Both the position numbers and the translations under genes were made by a program. A DNA stretch of 64,000 nucleotides from Lachnoclostridium sp. An76 (GTDB lineage: Bacteria > Bacillota > Clostridia > Lachnospirales > Lachnospiraceae): NCBI RefSeq assembly GCF_002161355.1, contig NZ_NFHL01000001.1, forward strand, positions 496,001-560,000. Direction: 5' to 3'. Within the stretch, counting starts at the first letter, position 1, and each line of letters begins with the position of its first letter. Positions 43,277 through 52,171 of this stretch are shown here, piece by piece. Below the pieces are notes generated by a model. It did no database searches. It saw only the letters and a program-made list of their open reading frames with translations, and was not told where the DNA came from.

Positions 43277-43305
43277 ATTATATATAATTTGCCGGCAAAT
43301 GTAAA
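43277..43305 (-). promoter_or_regulatory. Promoter of tRNA-Pro
   Basis: Read on minus: TTTACA, exactly 17 bp, TATAAT. The expected start lies about 5 nt before the mature tRNA 5' end. Confidence 0.8.
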
Positions 43306-43436
43306 GAAATTTTTTCTGATGTCCTGTTCTCTTTTCAGCCGCTTGTTACTGTTCGCAGCAGCAGTCTCTTTTCACATCTCAACGCCCTTTCCATAATATA
43401 ATAGTGAGTTACCACCTATGAAAGGAGCCGCCAACA

Positions 43437-43688
43437 ATGGCAAATTGTCAAAATATGCGCTATATGCGCCGTCCCATGGCATCCGCTCCGGCCCCGTCCT
43501 GCGCCTGCCGGATGGACGGATGCCCGGACACACATGATTTTTTCCCATCTGACATTCCTCTCGCAATGGCTTATGTCAAATGGCAGAAATGGCAGGACAT
43601 CTACGAACCGTGCAAAGCCCTCAGAAGCGGAACACTTTTTCAGGAACTGGATAAACCCTTCCTGGGGAAAGGAGGCTGCCGCAGATGA
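43437..43688 (+). CDS. cotJA: Spore coat-associated protein CotJA
   Basis: Small component of the inner spore coat complex. 83 residues; the conserved part is DIPLAMAYVKWQKWQDIYEP to KPFLGKGGC. The N-terminus is Met/Arg/Cys-rich. ATG 43437 follows GAAAGGAG. It overlaps cotJB by 4 bp. Expression by SigE is expected from the B. subtilis cotJ operon; a CATAATAT near 43393 resembles a SigE -10, but I find no good -35. Confidence 0.92.
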   Translation: MANCQNMRYMRRPMASAPAPSCACRMDGCPDTHDFFPSDIPLAMAYVKWQKWQDIYEPCKALRSGTLFQELDKPFLGKGGCRR

Positions 43689-44020
43689 ATATGAATACAA
43701 TGCCAAACAGCAGTACCATGCGCAGAATGAATGATATGGCGCCGCACTCCGGCGGGAGCGTCATGAACCGCCGTCAGCTCATGGACCACATCAACCAGGT
43801 CAGCTTCGCAGTGGATGAAGTAAAATTGTACCTGGATACCCATCCCTGCGACAGGGAAGCTCTTGCGTATTTCCGCGAGATGAGCCGCAAACGTGATCAT
43901 GCCCTGAAGGAATATGCCGCCGCTTACGGGCCGCTGACCGTCGATACCGCTGAGGAATCCTGCGCCGAGCGCTGGACCTGGGTCAACGAGCCATGGCCGT
44001 GGCAGGAAGGAGGATGCTGA
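43685..44020 (+). CDS. cotJB: Spore coat protein CotJB
   Basis: 111 residues. The first ~30 are Met/Asn-rich, then the CotJB domain: MDHINQVSFAVDEVKLYLDTHPCDREALAYF and the aromatic end WTWVNEPWPWQEGGC. ATGA overlap with cotJA and a 3-bp gap to cotJC mark one operon. Function is structural or assembly-related in the coat. Confidence 0.93.
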   Translation: MNMNTMPNSSTMRRMNDMAPHSGGSVMNRRQLMDHINQVSFAVDEVKLYLDTHPCDREALAYFREMSRKRDHALKEYAAAYGPLTVDTAEESCAERWTWVNEPWPWQEGGC

Positions 44021-44023
44021 TTT

Positions 44024-44620
44024 ATGTGGAATTATGAAAAAAGACTGCAGTATCCGGTGAAGATCACCCAGACGAACCCGAAGATCGCACAGATCATCAT
44101 CTCTCAGTTCGGAGGACCGGACGGAGAACTCGCCGCGTCTATGCGGTATCTGTCGCAGAGATATACGATGCCGTATAAGGAAGTGACGGGGACGCTGACG
44201 GATATTGGTACGGAAGAACTCGCCCACATGGAAATGATCTGCGCCATCGTCTACCAGCTCACAAAGGATCTGACCCCGGAAGAGATCGAGCGCTCCGGAT
44301 TCGATAAGTACTATGTAGACCACACTCTGGCGCTCTGGCCCCAGGCGGCCAGCGGCATGCCGTGGACAGCGACCGTGTTCCAGTCCAAGGGAGATCCCAT
44401 CACTGACTTGAACGAGGACCTTGCCGCCGAGCAAAAGGCAAGGACCACCTATGACAATATCCTGCGGCTTGTCAAAGACCCGGAAGTCGCCGACCCGATC
44501 CGATTCTTAAGGCAGCGCGAGATCGTGCACTATCAGCGTTTCGGAGAAAGCCTGAGGATCGTCCAGGAGAAACTGGACAGCAGGAACTTCTATGCGTTCA
44601 ACCCGGAGTTTGACAAATAG
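44024..44620 (+). CDS. cotJC: CotJC, manganese-catalase-like spore coat protein
   Basis: Di-manganese catalase-fold protein of the spore coat. Ferritin-like four-helix motifs carry metal ligands: GELAASMRYLSQRY, GTEELAHMEMI (E and H), EQKARTTYDNILRL and REIVHYQRFGE. 198 residues, shorter than stand-alone manganese catalases and normal for CotJC. May remove peroxide in the spore layers. A terminator follows. Confidence 0.95.
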   Translation: MWNYEKRLQYPVKITQTNPKIAQIIISQFGGPDGELAASMRYLSQRYTMPYKEVTGTLTDIGTEELAHMEMICAIVYQLTKDLTPEEIERSGFDKYYVDHTLALWPQAASGMPWTATVFQSKGDPITDLNEDLAAEQKARTTYDNILRLVKDPEVADPIRFLRQREIVHYQRFGESLRIVQEKLDSRNFYAFNPEFDK

Positions 44621-44649
44621 CGGCATTCACTGTTTATAACACAACATTT

Positions 44650-44690
44650 AAAAAAATGCCTGTCCCTGCTTATGCCGGAACAGGCATTTT
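44650..44690. terminator. Bidirectional terminator between cotJC and the HtrA gene
   Basis: AAAATGCCTGT pairs with ACAGGCATTTT around a ~16-nt centre. T tracts flank both sides. Serves the convergent cotJABC and protease genes. Confidence 0.85.
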
Positions 44691-44764
44691 ACATAAGTAT
44701 CGTTTGTTACTTCACACTAATATGATTTTTTCTGATGATCCCGCTCATCTGCCAAACTTACAGT

Positions 44765-46096
44765 TTATCCAAGCGTCACATCAAGCCCCTGTTCATCATA
44801 CTCTCCGTTTGACTGCGGGACCAGGATCGTAAGGCTGACCGTCTCACCCTTTGCATAATACTGAAGCTGTTCCTGGAGCGCCTCCATACTGTCAATAGAG
44901 CTTCCATTGATCGCTGTAATGATAGAACCCTTTGTCATGCCCGCTTTGTCCGCGCCGCTGCCCTGGCTGACCTCCATTACATAGACCCCTGCCGGGACAT
45001 CGATCTGCTGTGAAAATGCATCCGACACGCTCATGCCTGTGATGCCGAGCAGCCCGCGTTCATTCTCCGGCACTTTTGTCTTCGTCTCCTGGTTCATCAG
45101 ATTCTGGATCAGGTCAGACACATCGCTGATCGGGATCGCGTATCCGATGCCTTCCACGCTTTCCCCTGTCAGTTTCGCAGAATTGATACCGATCACTTCA
45201 CCGTTGACGTTCACAAGAGCGCCGCCGCTGTTGCCCGGATTGATCGCCGCATCTGTCTGGATCAGTTTTGCCCCGCTCTCCTGAGTTTCCCCGGTCTGTG
45301 TATCTGTAGTGGAAACAGAACGGTCAAGCGCGCTGATCACGCCTGTTGTGACAGACTGTCCGTATCCGAGGGCATTGCCGATGGCGATCGCAGGCTCGCC
45401 GATCTGAAGTTTCGTAGAATCCCCAAGTGTAGCAACTGAGATCGCATCCATAGTATCGTCTGAGATCTGATCCAGCGCGACAGCGATCACAGCCACATCA
45501 TAAGTGGCGTCTGTGCCTTTGATATTCGCCTCGACACTGGACTGGTCGTCAAATGTAACTGTAAGGGTATCGCTGCCCTCAACGACATGATTATTCGTAA
45601 CGATCAGCAGCTCTGAGTCATTCTTTCCGATGATGATGCCTGTCCCTGCTCCTTCATTCGTCTGTTCATATGTGCCGCCAAAGAAACTCTGCACTTCCTG
45701 GACTGACATGCTCGTGATGGAGACAATGGACGGCATTACCTTCTCCACTACATCCGACACATCCGATGTCACGACGCTGGACGAAGTAGAGAGCGACGTC
45801 CCGCTGCTGATCTTGTCAGAGGATGCTGTCGTGGTCTTACCGTAGTCCCCCAGTCCCAGGATCTTCTGTCCGACAAGGTTTGTAGTGAGGAATACCGCGC
45901 TGGATACCACACCGAACAGGATCGCAAATCCTGTCACAGCAGCCGCCTTCACAAGATTTTTATGCGGTTTTTTCTCTTTGCGGGGTTTTTGCTGCTCAGG
46001 CTGTTCCCCATTGTACCCGCCGGGCCGGGGACCGCCATACTGATAGTTACTGTTCAGATCATCATTTGAATTGTAATAGTTATATTGATTATCCAT
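44765..46096 (-). CDS. HtrA/DegP-like trypsin-family serine protease with PDZ domain
   Basis: Membrane-anchored quality-control protease acting outside the cell. Asn/Tyr-rich cytoplasmic head (~1-45), one helix (~48-70), Ser/Thr linker, then the protease with H170 in TNNHVVEG, D200 in TYDVAV and S290 in NPGNSGGAL. A single PDZ domain spans ~345-435. 443 residues. Such proteases are often induced by envelope stress; no operator was recognised here. Followed by its own terminator. Confidence 0.95.
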   Translation of the reverse strand: MDNQYNYYNSNDDLNSNYQYGGPRPGGYNGEQPEQQKPRKEKKPHKNLVKAAAVTGFAILFGVVSSAVFLTTNLVGQKILGLGDYGKTTTASSDKISSGTSLSTSSSVVTSDVSDVVEKVMPSIVSITSMSVQEVQSFFGGTYEQTNEGAGTGIIIGKNDSELLIVTNNHVVEGSDTLTVTFDDQSSVEANIKGTDATYDVAVIAVALDQISDDTMDAISVATLGDSTKLQIGEPAIAIGNALGYGQSVTTGVISALDRSVSTTDTQTGETQESGAKLIQTDAAINPGNSGGALVNVNGEVIGINSAKLTGESVEGIGYAIPISDVSDLIQNLMNQETKTKVPENERGLLGITGMSVSDAFSQQIDVPAGVYVMEVSQGSGADKAGMTKGSIITAINGSSIDSMEALQEQLQYYAKGETVSLTILVPQSNGEYDEQGLDVTLG

Positions 46097-46192
46097 AAGA
46101 TTACCTGCTTTCTCTCTTAGTTTTTTCTTTTTACGGTTATATCATAGCTTTGGTTTGTGATAAAAATGTGTTCAATCCTTTAACAAAACTTG

Positions 46193-46255
46193 AAAAAGAG
46201 AGGCTCCGAACCCCCGGCTGACATTTCACATCATCCGGGCTTTCTTTGCCTCTCT
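46193..46255 (-). terminator. Terminator of the cohesin-domain protein gene
   Basis: AGAGAGGC/GCCTCTCT outer arms with CCCGG/CCGGG inside, followed on minus by a T5 run. Lies 12 bp after the stop at 46268. Confidence 0.75.
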
Positions 46256-46267
46256 GTCCACTGCCTT

Positions 46268-47803
46268 TTACAGGTCTATGAAATTGATGTCATAATCATC
46301 TGGATCTTTTTTCTGCTTCCCTGCTTTCCCTCTGCGGTTCTTTCCGGACTTCTTATCATCTGTATAGATATCATCGTCCTCATAGATATCCTCATCTTCG
46401 TATCCATCGTCATACTCAGGATCTAAAGCTCCGTCATCATCATATCCATACTCATCGTCGTAATCATCATATCCATCGTCATCGGGCTCTTCGTCGTAGT
46501 CATCCTCATACTCGTCTTCATCCTCATCGTACCCGATCTCATCATCAATATACTCATCCTCTTCCGCTTCATCTGCAGAAGCCTTCTTTCCCGGCTTTTT
46601 CTTTTTATTTTCCTTCTTTGTATCTTCCTCTTCATCATCAAAGGGGATATCATACTCATCATACAGGTCATCCAGTTCCTGATTGCGGTGGACGAGTTTG
46701 ACCGCAAAAATGATCATCAGTATAAGGAGCAGGAGACATACCGCGATCCCCGCCGCGAGGATAGGAAGGATATGCTCGCTGATAAACGCGCCTGCCGCCC
46801 CGGGAAGCGCCGGAGCCGCCTCTTCCTCTTCTGCCGGTGCCGGTACCTCAAAGTACTGATATGTCCCATCTTCAGAATCGTACTGGTACAGATCCTCCTG
46901 CCCTGTACGTGTATTCAGCGCATAGATCAGATAATATCTGTCAGATGCAGACGGATCAGACCAGATCGGGAAGACCTGATCCTGGACAGTAAGCTCAGAC
47001 TCCTGATAATTATCCGGAAGATCCACTTCATCCGGTTTGTCCAGAGGGATAATGGATGTCGTATCAGAGATCGTCAGCTGGGCAAAAGGAGCAAATGTCG
47101 CATCCTCCGTGTCAAACAGGAAAAAGCTCCCTGTCCCGGATCCATCAGTCAGATACCCCAGATATACTCCTGCATCATTTACGACAAATTTCCTTTCCTC
47201 TCCATTAAATGTCATCGTAGTCTCAGAATATCCCTCCGGGATATCTGTTGTAGTAAAAGCCTCAGAGAAATGATAATCTGTCCCGTTCACAGTCACGGTG
47301 ACCCCCGTGTCAGATCCTGCTTCCGGTGTTTCTGCTGCCGCTGTCGGCGCCACGCTCGTTGTGCCGTCATCCGCCGCTGCGATGGAGATCGCAGATGAAC
47401 CCTGTTCCAGGTTTAACGTCTCTCCCGAAGACAGAGTCGCAGAACTGCTGCTCACAGAAAGTGTGGTCTCCGTCGCCTGGAGAGCGCGGAAAGTCACTGT
47501 TGTCCTCAGCTCATTCCCACTGCCTGTCCCTGTATAAGTCAGAGTCCCCGATCCGTCAGCTGAAAAGCCGTCGCCGCTGACAAACTCCAGCACAGACGCA
47601 TCATAACTCATCGTCACATTTACGCTTCCCACGGTACCGCCGCTGCTCTGTACGACGAGGTCCACGCCCACATTCTCCCCTACCTTTGTGGAAGGATCCG
47701 AGAACATCAACACGCCATCTGCCGCGAACACAGCCGTCCCGAATGCCGGGACCATCAGGCACAGCGCAAGGACCAGACCCGCTAATTTCTTTAATGCTTT
47801 CAT
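46268..47803 (-). CDS. Cohesin-domain surface protein with transmembrane helix and acidic intracellular tail
   Basis: Signal peptide at residues 1-28 (MKALKKLAGLVLALCLMVPA, cut after AFA). A cohesin-like beta domain follows (~30-140: VGENVGVDLVVQSSGGTVGS, VTMSYDASVLEFV). Next is an Ala/Thr linker, two further extracellular beta-rich segments (~165-330), an Ala/Glu spacer, one helix (~345-370), and then a ~140-residue cytoplasmic tail of nearly pure Asp/Glu/Tyr. 511 residues from ATG 47803. A cohesin domain would bind a dockerin partner, but none is seen here. The acidic tail is unusual for a surface scaffold. Confidence 0.8.
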   Translation of the reverse strand: MKALKKLAGLVLALCLMVPAFGTAVFAADGVLMFSDPSTKVGENVGVDLVVQSSGGTVGSVNVTMSYDASVLEFVSGDGFSADGSGTLTYTGTGSGNELRTTVTFRALQATETTLSVSSSSATLSSGETLNLEQGSSAISIAAADDGTTSVAPTAAAETPEAGSDTGVTVTVNGTDYHFSEAFTTTDIPEGYSETTMTFNGEERKFVVNDAGVYLGYLTDGSGTGSFFLFDTEDATFAPFAQLTISDTTSIIPLDKPDEVDLPDNYQESELTVQDQVFPIWSDPSASDRYYLIYALNTRTGQEDLYQYDSEDGTYQYFEVPAPAEEEEAAPALPGAAGAFISEHILPILAAGIAVCLLLLILMIIFAVKLVHRNQELDDLYDEYDIPFDDEEEDTKKENKKKKPGKKASADEAEEDEYIDDEIGYDEDEDEYEDDYDEEPDDDGYDDYDDEYGYDDDGALDPEYDDGYEDEDIYEDDDIYTDDKKSGKNRRGKAGKQKKDPDDYDINFIDL

Positions 47804-47913
47804 ATAATTTACCTCTTCTGTATTATGAATAATATTTGATACGGACAGCACGGCTTCCGCCTGTCTGTCCACTGCCTACTATCATACACGCTCCGCGCAG
47901 AAAAGTCCAGTGA

Positions 47914-49326
47914 TTACTGTCCGCCGGCCTCTGTCCCTGTACCGGAGTCCGTACCGCCTCCCGTACCAGGATCAGTACTGCCGCCGCTGCCGGGATCCGT
48001 ACCGCCGCCAGAGCCCGGATCAGTGCCACCGCCAGCGCCGGGGTCCGTTCCGCCGCCCGGATCCGTGGTACCGCCGCCTGTACCCGGATCTGTACCGCCT
48101 CCTGTTCCATCTCCGCCGGATGGTTCTGACGGAACATATGCATCTCCGCCCGAGTAGTCAGCAGACCCGTCATCATAGTAGCTGTCATCGTAATAAGTAC
48201 CGCTGCCGTCGTCATATGTCCCGCCGGATGACTGGGCTGAGCTTACTGTGTAAGCAATGTTGCTGTTTACAGTCTGCACAGTAGACGATGGAGTATACCC
48301 CGTCGTACCGAACAAAAACTCGTGAAGCTTTGTCACATTGGATACAAGGTCATCCGGGACTACGATACTCCCCAGACCTGAAACAAGATCCGTATAATTA
48401 TCCTGCGGGAATCCCATATTTCCAACAAGTTTGTATTCACTGTATGCCGTCGCATATGTCAGGATCTCCTGAAGGGTGAAGCTGGTGGAAACCTGGGGGA
48501 AGACCTTATCGATGATCGCATTTAAAGTCCCCAGATCAGCACTCTTTGCCTTCTCGAACATCTTCTCGATCACGAGGCGCTGCCGTTCCGTACGGGTAAA
48601 GTCGCCTCCTGCGGTGGAACGGATACGGGCGTAGGTGGTTGCCTGGGTACCATCAAGGGTCTGAAGCCCGGCACTTGATAAGTAATTTGCCGCTTTTCCT
48701 GCCGAATTCGCTGTCTCCGGTATATACTGATTAATATAAGGCAGTTCTTCCTCAGTCACCTCAATCTCCACTCCGCCCAATAAATCAATCGCATCGGCAA
48801 TGGCTCCGAAATCCACTGTCACATAATCCTGAATGTCTAAATCAAGATTCATATTCAGCATGTTGATCGCAAGGACTGGTCCGCCATAACTGTATGCTGC
48901 ATTACACTTCTGATAGGTACCTTCGGACAGATCAAGCAAAGTATCACGATATACAGACACCATCTTGATTTCCTTTGTCTCGTTATTCAGACTTGCAACG
49001 ATGATACAGTCTGTGCGGTTTCCCTCTCCGAGATTTCCATCACGGGAATCAACTCCAAAAAGAGCGACATTTGTATAGCCGTCTCCAAGATCAACCTCTT
49101 TATTCATCTTTACTTCTTCATTGATCACGATGTCTTCTGCCTTAATATCCTGCGTGTCGATCTTACTCCACTTTGCATATACATACGCCACAGCCCCGAA
49201 AACGGCGCAAAGAATAACGCATGCTGTAATAAGCAACACCCGCTGCCACATCTTCATCCGTGTGAACCAGTTCCCTTTTTTCGCACGCGCGCGCCTGCGC
49301 CCCCGGCGTCTTACGTTTTTTGACAT
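47914..49326 (-). CDS. LytR-CpsA-Psr (LCP) family glycopolymer ligase
   Basis: LCP enzymes transfer phosphorylated glycopolymers such as teichoic acids or capsule from a lipid carrier to peptidoglycan. Basic cytoplasmic start with an RRRGRRRAR run, helix (~25-50), then the LCP domain with NVALFGVDSRDG, RTDCIIVASLN and ARIRSTAGGDFTRTERQR, carrying the conserved Arg and Asp. The last ~110 residues are Tyr/Ser/Asp then (GTDPG)-like Gly/Thr/Pro repeats, not part of the enzyme. ATG 49326 is preferred, with AGGTGAT upstream. 470 residues. It borders the AT-rich surface-glycan region. Confidence 0.93.
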   Translation of the reverse strand: MSKNVRRRGRRRARAKKGNWFTRMKMWQRVLLITACVILCAVFGAVAYVYAKWSKIDTQDIKAEDIVINEEVKMNKEVDLGDGYTNVALFGVDSRDGNLGEGNRTDCIIVASLNNETKEIKMVSVYRDTLLDLSEGTYQKCNAAYSYGGPVLAINMLNMNLDLDIQDYVTVDFGAIADAIDLLGGVEIEVTEEELPYINQYIPETANSAGKAANYLSSAGLQTLDGTQATTYARIRSTAGGDFTRTERQRLVIEKMFEKAKSADLGTLNAIIDKVFPQVSTSFTLQEILTYATAYSEYKLVGNMGFPQDNYTDLVSGLGSIVVPDDLVSNVTKLHEFLFGTTGYTPSSTVQTVNSNIAYTVSSAQSSGGTYDDGSGTYYDDSYYDDGSADYSGGDAYVPSEPSGGDGTGGGTDPGTGGGTTDPGGGTDPGAGGGTDPGSGGGTDPGSGGSTDPGTGGGTDSGTGTEAGGQ

Positions 49327-49453
49327 TTTTATCACCTAAATAAGAATTTTATACACTTTTTTCATAGTACAACAAAGTATGACTGGATTCAAGAAATTTT
49401 TGCGTATTTCCAAAAGTCCCTATAGTGTTATGGATTATTTCCAGTAGTTTTTT

Positions 49454-50040
49454 TCAAACTGTTTGCGTCAATATTTGTTTCCTTAATATAACAAAAATAG
49501 GTCTGAAGGCATTTCCTCTTCCTATAAAAATACTCAAAATCACACTCAATACAACATATCGCTTCAATAAAATTTCTTGAATCATGCATGACCATATGCA
49601 GAGGCAAAGCATAAGAACCGTATTGACGACAATAATAGGCATTGCTCTCATACACCACACCACTTGAAACGGATTAAGCAGCCAAATGTATAATAGAAGC
49701 CGTCCCATTTTATAATCTCCAAACAATTTTAAACCGAAAAAGAAAGCTGCTCCGGCACCTATAATATCTAAAGCAATATTTAAAATTATTGCCACATAAA
49801 TACTTGTGCCCGAAATTTTCATTACAGAGCCTAATAGTGCAATGTAAGGAAACAAATATGAGAATGCTACTAAATATCTGCGATTCAATTCTGCACTGGT
49901 CGAAAAAGCAATCGCACTATTGAAATATGTACTTTCATCGCTAGTGGCTTCTCTATATTCATTCAAATAATAAAAGGGCCAAACGCGCTATACAGCCAAT
50001 ACATATTATTGTAATGAAAACTTTTTAGAGCTTACCAAAA
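49454..50040 (-). pseudogene. Decayed multi-helix glycosyltransferase-like gene
   Basis: The clearest open part (to about 49966) encodes ~170 residues of hydrophobic helices with RPIFVI near its end, in the style of family 39-type mannosyltransferases or related GT-C proteins. A neighbouring frame just upstream (about 49970-50035) reads FHYNNMYWLYSAFGPF followed by a stop, which would join in a frame shifted by one base. Stops also occur before it. I therefore read this as a broken gene rather than a short protein. AT-rich, unlike the DNA before 49.3 kb. From 50041 to 50239 there are only AT-rich fragments and no gene. Confidence 0.6.
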
Positions 50041-50239
50041 ACTCAAAATATCCCCATCATTTTTGTGCCCCAATTAAAGAGTCACCATTCCAGAGAATGT
50101 GAGCCACATATTCCGATAATTTAGAGGCACATTAGGCTCTATTACATAGATTTCCCTTATTATGTAGTCTATAAAACTTTCCATAAACACAATAAAATTA
50201 GATGGTTCGATACATTTAATCCAACGGAAGGTTAATTCT

Positions 50240-51277
50240 TTATAATATATTTTTCAAGATAGGTATTTTCTTTAGAATCCACGTACAAAAGTAAGATATT
50301 ATAAATATTCCTATAATTAACAAAAAGAAATTTATGATCTCATTACACTTATATGGATTAAAACTCATATATCTAAGAATCCATCTAATAAAAATCATAT
50401 GAATTAAATAAATCCCAAAAGAACAACGATCAATATTTAATAAAAATTTATGAATCAAACCGCTCCCTTTTACTTTAATTTTATCAAATAATGCAAAAAT
50501 ACCAACTGCTTGCACTACTACAAAAATGGACGAATACCCCCACAACTGCTCCATTACATCTATACTATCCGTCCATCTAATTATAGTAAGTACGACAATT
50601 AGGCAAGAACTGAAAAACACAGCTGCAACAGCCAGCCACTGATTCACTTTTATTATTCCTTTATGTATCGCATATCCACAAAATAGATAAAAAGGGTAAA
50701 TCGTTGACACGTGAATATAAAAACCGCTTCTCAAATTAATAAGATTTGTTAGCGGAAGCACTGAAACAAACACTACATATATAATCAGTAAGTATCTAAT
50801 ATCAAATTTTTCACTAAATTGAGCAATTTTTCTATAAAAAGGCATCATAAAATACAAGCCAATTAACAAATATAGATACCATAAATGAGACCAGCTCGTC
50901 CCAGTAAACAATTCATATATCCAGCTAAGCAATATGCCTATCCCGACCTGCTCCCCATCCATTATCATATCGAATCCGCGGAAAACCATAGTAAATATAA
51001 CCAACGCAGCTAATATCCTCAAAATATATTTTTTAAAAAGTTTTTCGTAAGTCAGCTTTCTACTTTCTTCCAAAAGAAGTGCTCCCGTTGTCATAACAAA
51101 GCACGGAACAGTCCACATTAGTACATTAGATATTGCTCTAGACCATGCATTTGTCAGAACTCCGATTTGATTCCCAAAAAGAATTGATGCGGAAGCAAAT
51201 GTATGGAGTACAATAATAGCAATGCATGCAATCGCCCGTATATAAGAAAAACTATTTATTCTTTCTGCTTGATTCAA
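50240..51277 (-). CDS. Acyltransferase family 3 membrane protein
   Basis: Membrane O-acyltransferase that modifies sugars of surface polymers. About ten helices in 345 residues, with family marks near the start (NSFSYIRAIACIAIIVLHTFA, with Arg and His) and PCFVMTTGALLL. The His-containing cytoplasmic loop and SFGIYLIHMIFIRWILR near the end fit the family. The substrate cannot be told. AT-rich, and ATG 51277 lies in the surface-glycan region. Distinct from the interrupted acyltransferase at 54.5-58.3 kb. Confidence 0.9.
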   Translation of the reverse strand: MNQAERINSFSYIRAIACIAIIVLHTFASASILFGNQIGVLTNAWSRAISNVLMWTVPCFVMTTGALLLEESRKLTYEKLFKKYILRILAALVIFTMVFRGFDMIMDGEQVGIGILLSWIYELFTGTSWSHLWYLYLLIGLYFMMPFYRKIAQFSEKFDIRYLLIIYVVFVSVLPLTNLINLRSGFYIHVSTIYPFYLFCGYAIHKGIIKVNQWLAVAAVFFSSCLIVVLTIIRWTDSIDVMEQLWGYSSIFVVVQAVGIFALFDKIKVKGSGLIHKFLLNIDRCSFGIYLIHMIFIRWILRYMSFNPYKCNEIINFFLLIIGIFIISYFCTWILKKIPILKNIL

Positions 51278-51348
51278 TTTTCTAATACAATCCTTTCACA
51301 AATCTTCACACCCTAGCAAAACAACGTATCTAACGGGAATATCATCCG

Positions 51349-52152
51349 CTAATATACCAGGCCACCATTTACGCATCCGTCGCTTTGATTGCTAGGGGCT
51401 TGCTGTTGCGCTGCTTGCTGACGTGCTGCTTCTGCCTGAGCCGCTGCCTCTGCTTCCGCCTGGGCCTGTGCTGCTGCCGCTGCTTCCGCTTCTGCCTGAG
51501 CCTGTGCTGCTGCCGCCGCTTCTGCTTCCGCCTGAGCCTGTGCTGCTGCCGCCGCTTCTGCTTCTGCCTGAGCCGCCGCCTCTTTCTCTGCCTTAATAGT
51601 CAATTCAGCCTCCTTAGTACTAATCATTTCATTGTTAGCCAAAGATTCATATTGAATAAATGCAACTTCATCTTCCAGATAAATCTGCGCTTCTTCCACA
51701 TCACCAAACGGGAATGCTGACAAAACCAAAACGGACTGATCGTCAAAGGTCAACTGTATATCTATTTGTGGTTGTAATACTTTCGCATCTTCCTCAGCCT
51801 CTACCGCCTGGTCTCCCCCCATCTCTTTCGCACTCGTTGAATCATAATAAAGATTTCTCTTTTGCTGGTCTGCAAAAACATCTTCCGTTTCTAACATGTT
51901 GACGGGGAACTCTGCCATAGACGAATCTTTAATTGAAAAACCGACAATATTTTTCCCTGTCTTATTTTCCAGAACTACTTTATATATATTTTCACCTTCT
52001 GCCTCAGTCCCAATATTTTTCAATACTTCTTCTGGTTTTTCCACCTGTTTGTTTGCATCAGAATCGCTCTGATTATTCCCACAGCCTCCAAGAAGCATAC
52101 TAACTCCCAGAATAAAAATCATACTTATAATTAATAATAATTTCTTTATCAT
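51349..52152 (-). CDS. Lipoprotein with Ala/Gln/Glu tandem-repeat tail
   Basis: Signal peptide with lipobox LLGGC (Cys 24), so likely lipid-anchored outside. The middle (~40-185) is a small beta-rich domain without recognised motif. The tail (~195-255) is built from a 12-residue unit, roughly QAQAEAEAAAAA, three times in close DNA copies, then a QQ-rich end. Such helical repeats act as a stalk through the wall, or may give length variation by slippage. 267 residues. It follows the wall-binding-repeat gene on the same strand and may be its partner; that is inference. Confidence 0.8.
   Translation of the reverse strand: MIKKLLLIISMIFILGVSMLLGGCGNNQSDSDANKQVEKPEEVLKNIGTEAEGENIYKVVLENKTGKNIVGFSIKDSSMAEFPVNMLETEDVFADQQKRNLYYDSTSAKEMGGDQAVEAEEDAKVLQPQIDIQLTFDDQSVLVLSAFPFGDVEEAQIYLEDEVAFIQYESLANNEMISTKEAELTIKAEKEAAAQAEAEAAAAAQAQAEAEAAAAAQAQAEAEAAAAAQAQAEAEAAAQAEAARQQAAQQQAPSNQSDGCVNGGLVY
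51440..51585. repeat. 36-bp tandem repeats within the lipoprotein gene
   Basis: Units of 36 bp (12 codons for Ala/Gln/Glu) repeat about three to four times with few changes. The period is a multiple of three, so copy-number changes would keep the frame. Confidence 0.7.
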
Positions 52153-52171
52153 TTATTCATTCCTCTTTCTT

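Noticed and set aside
46688..47398. Cys/Arg-rich open frame opposite the cohesin-domain gene
   Set aside because: Complement of Asp/Glu/Ser-rich codons; no start signal.
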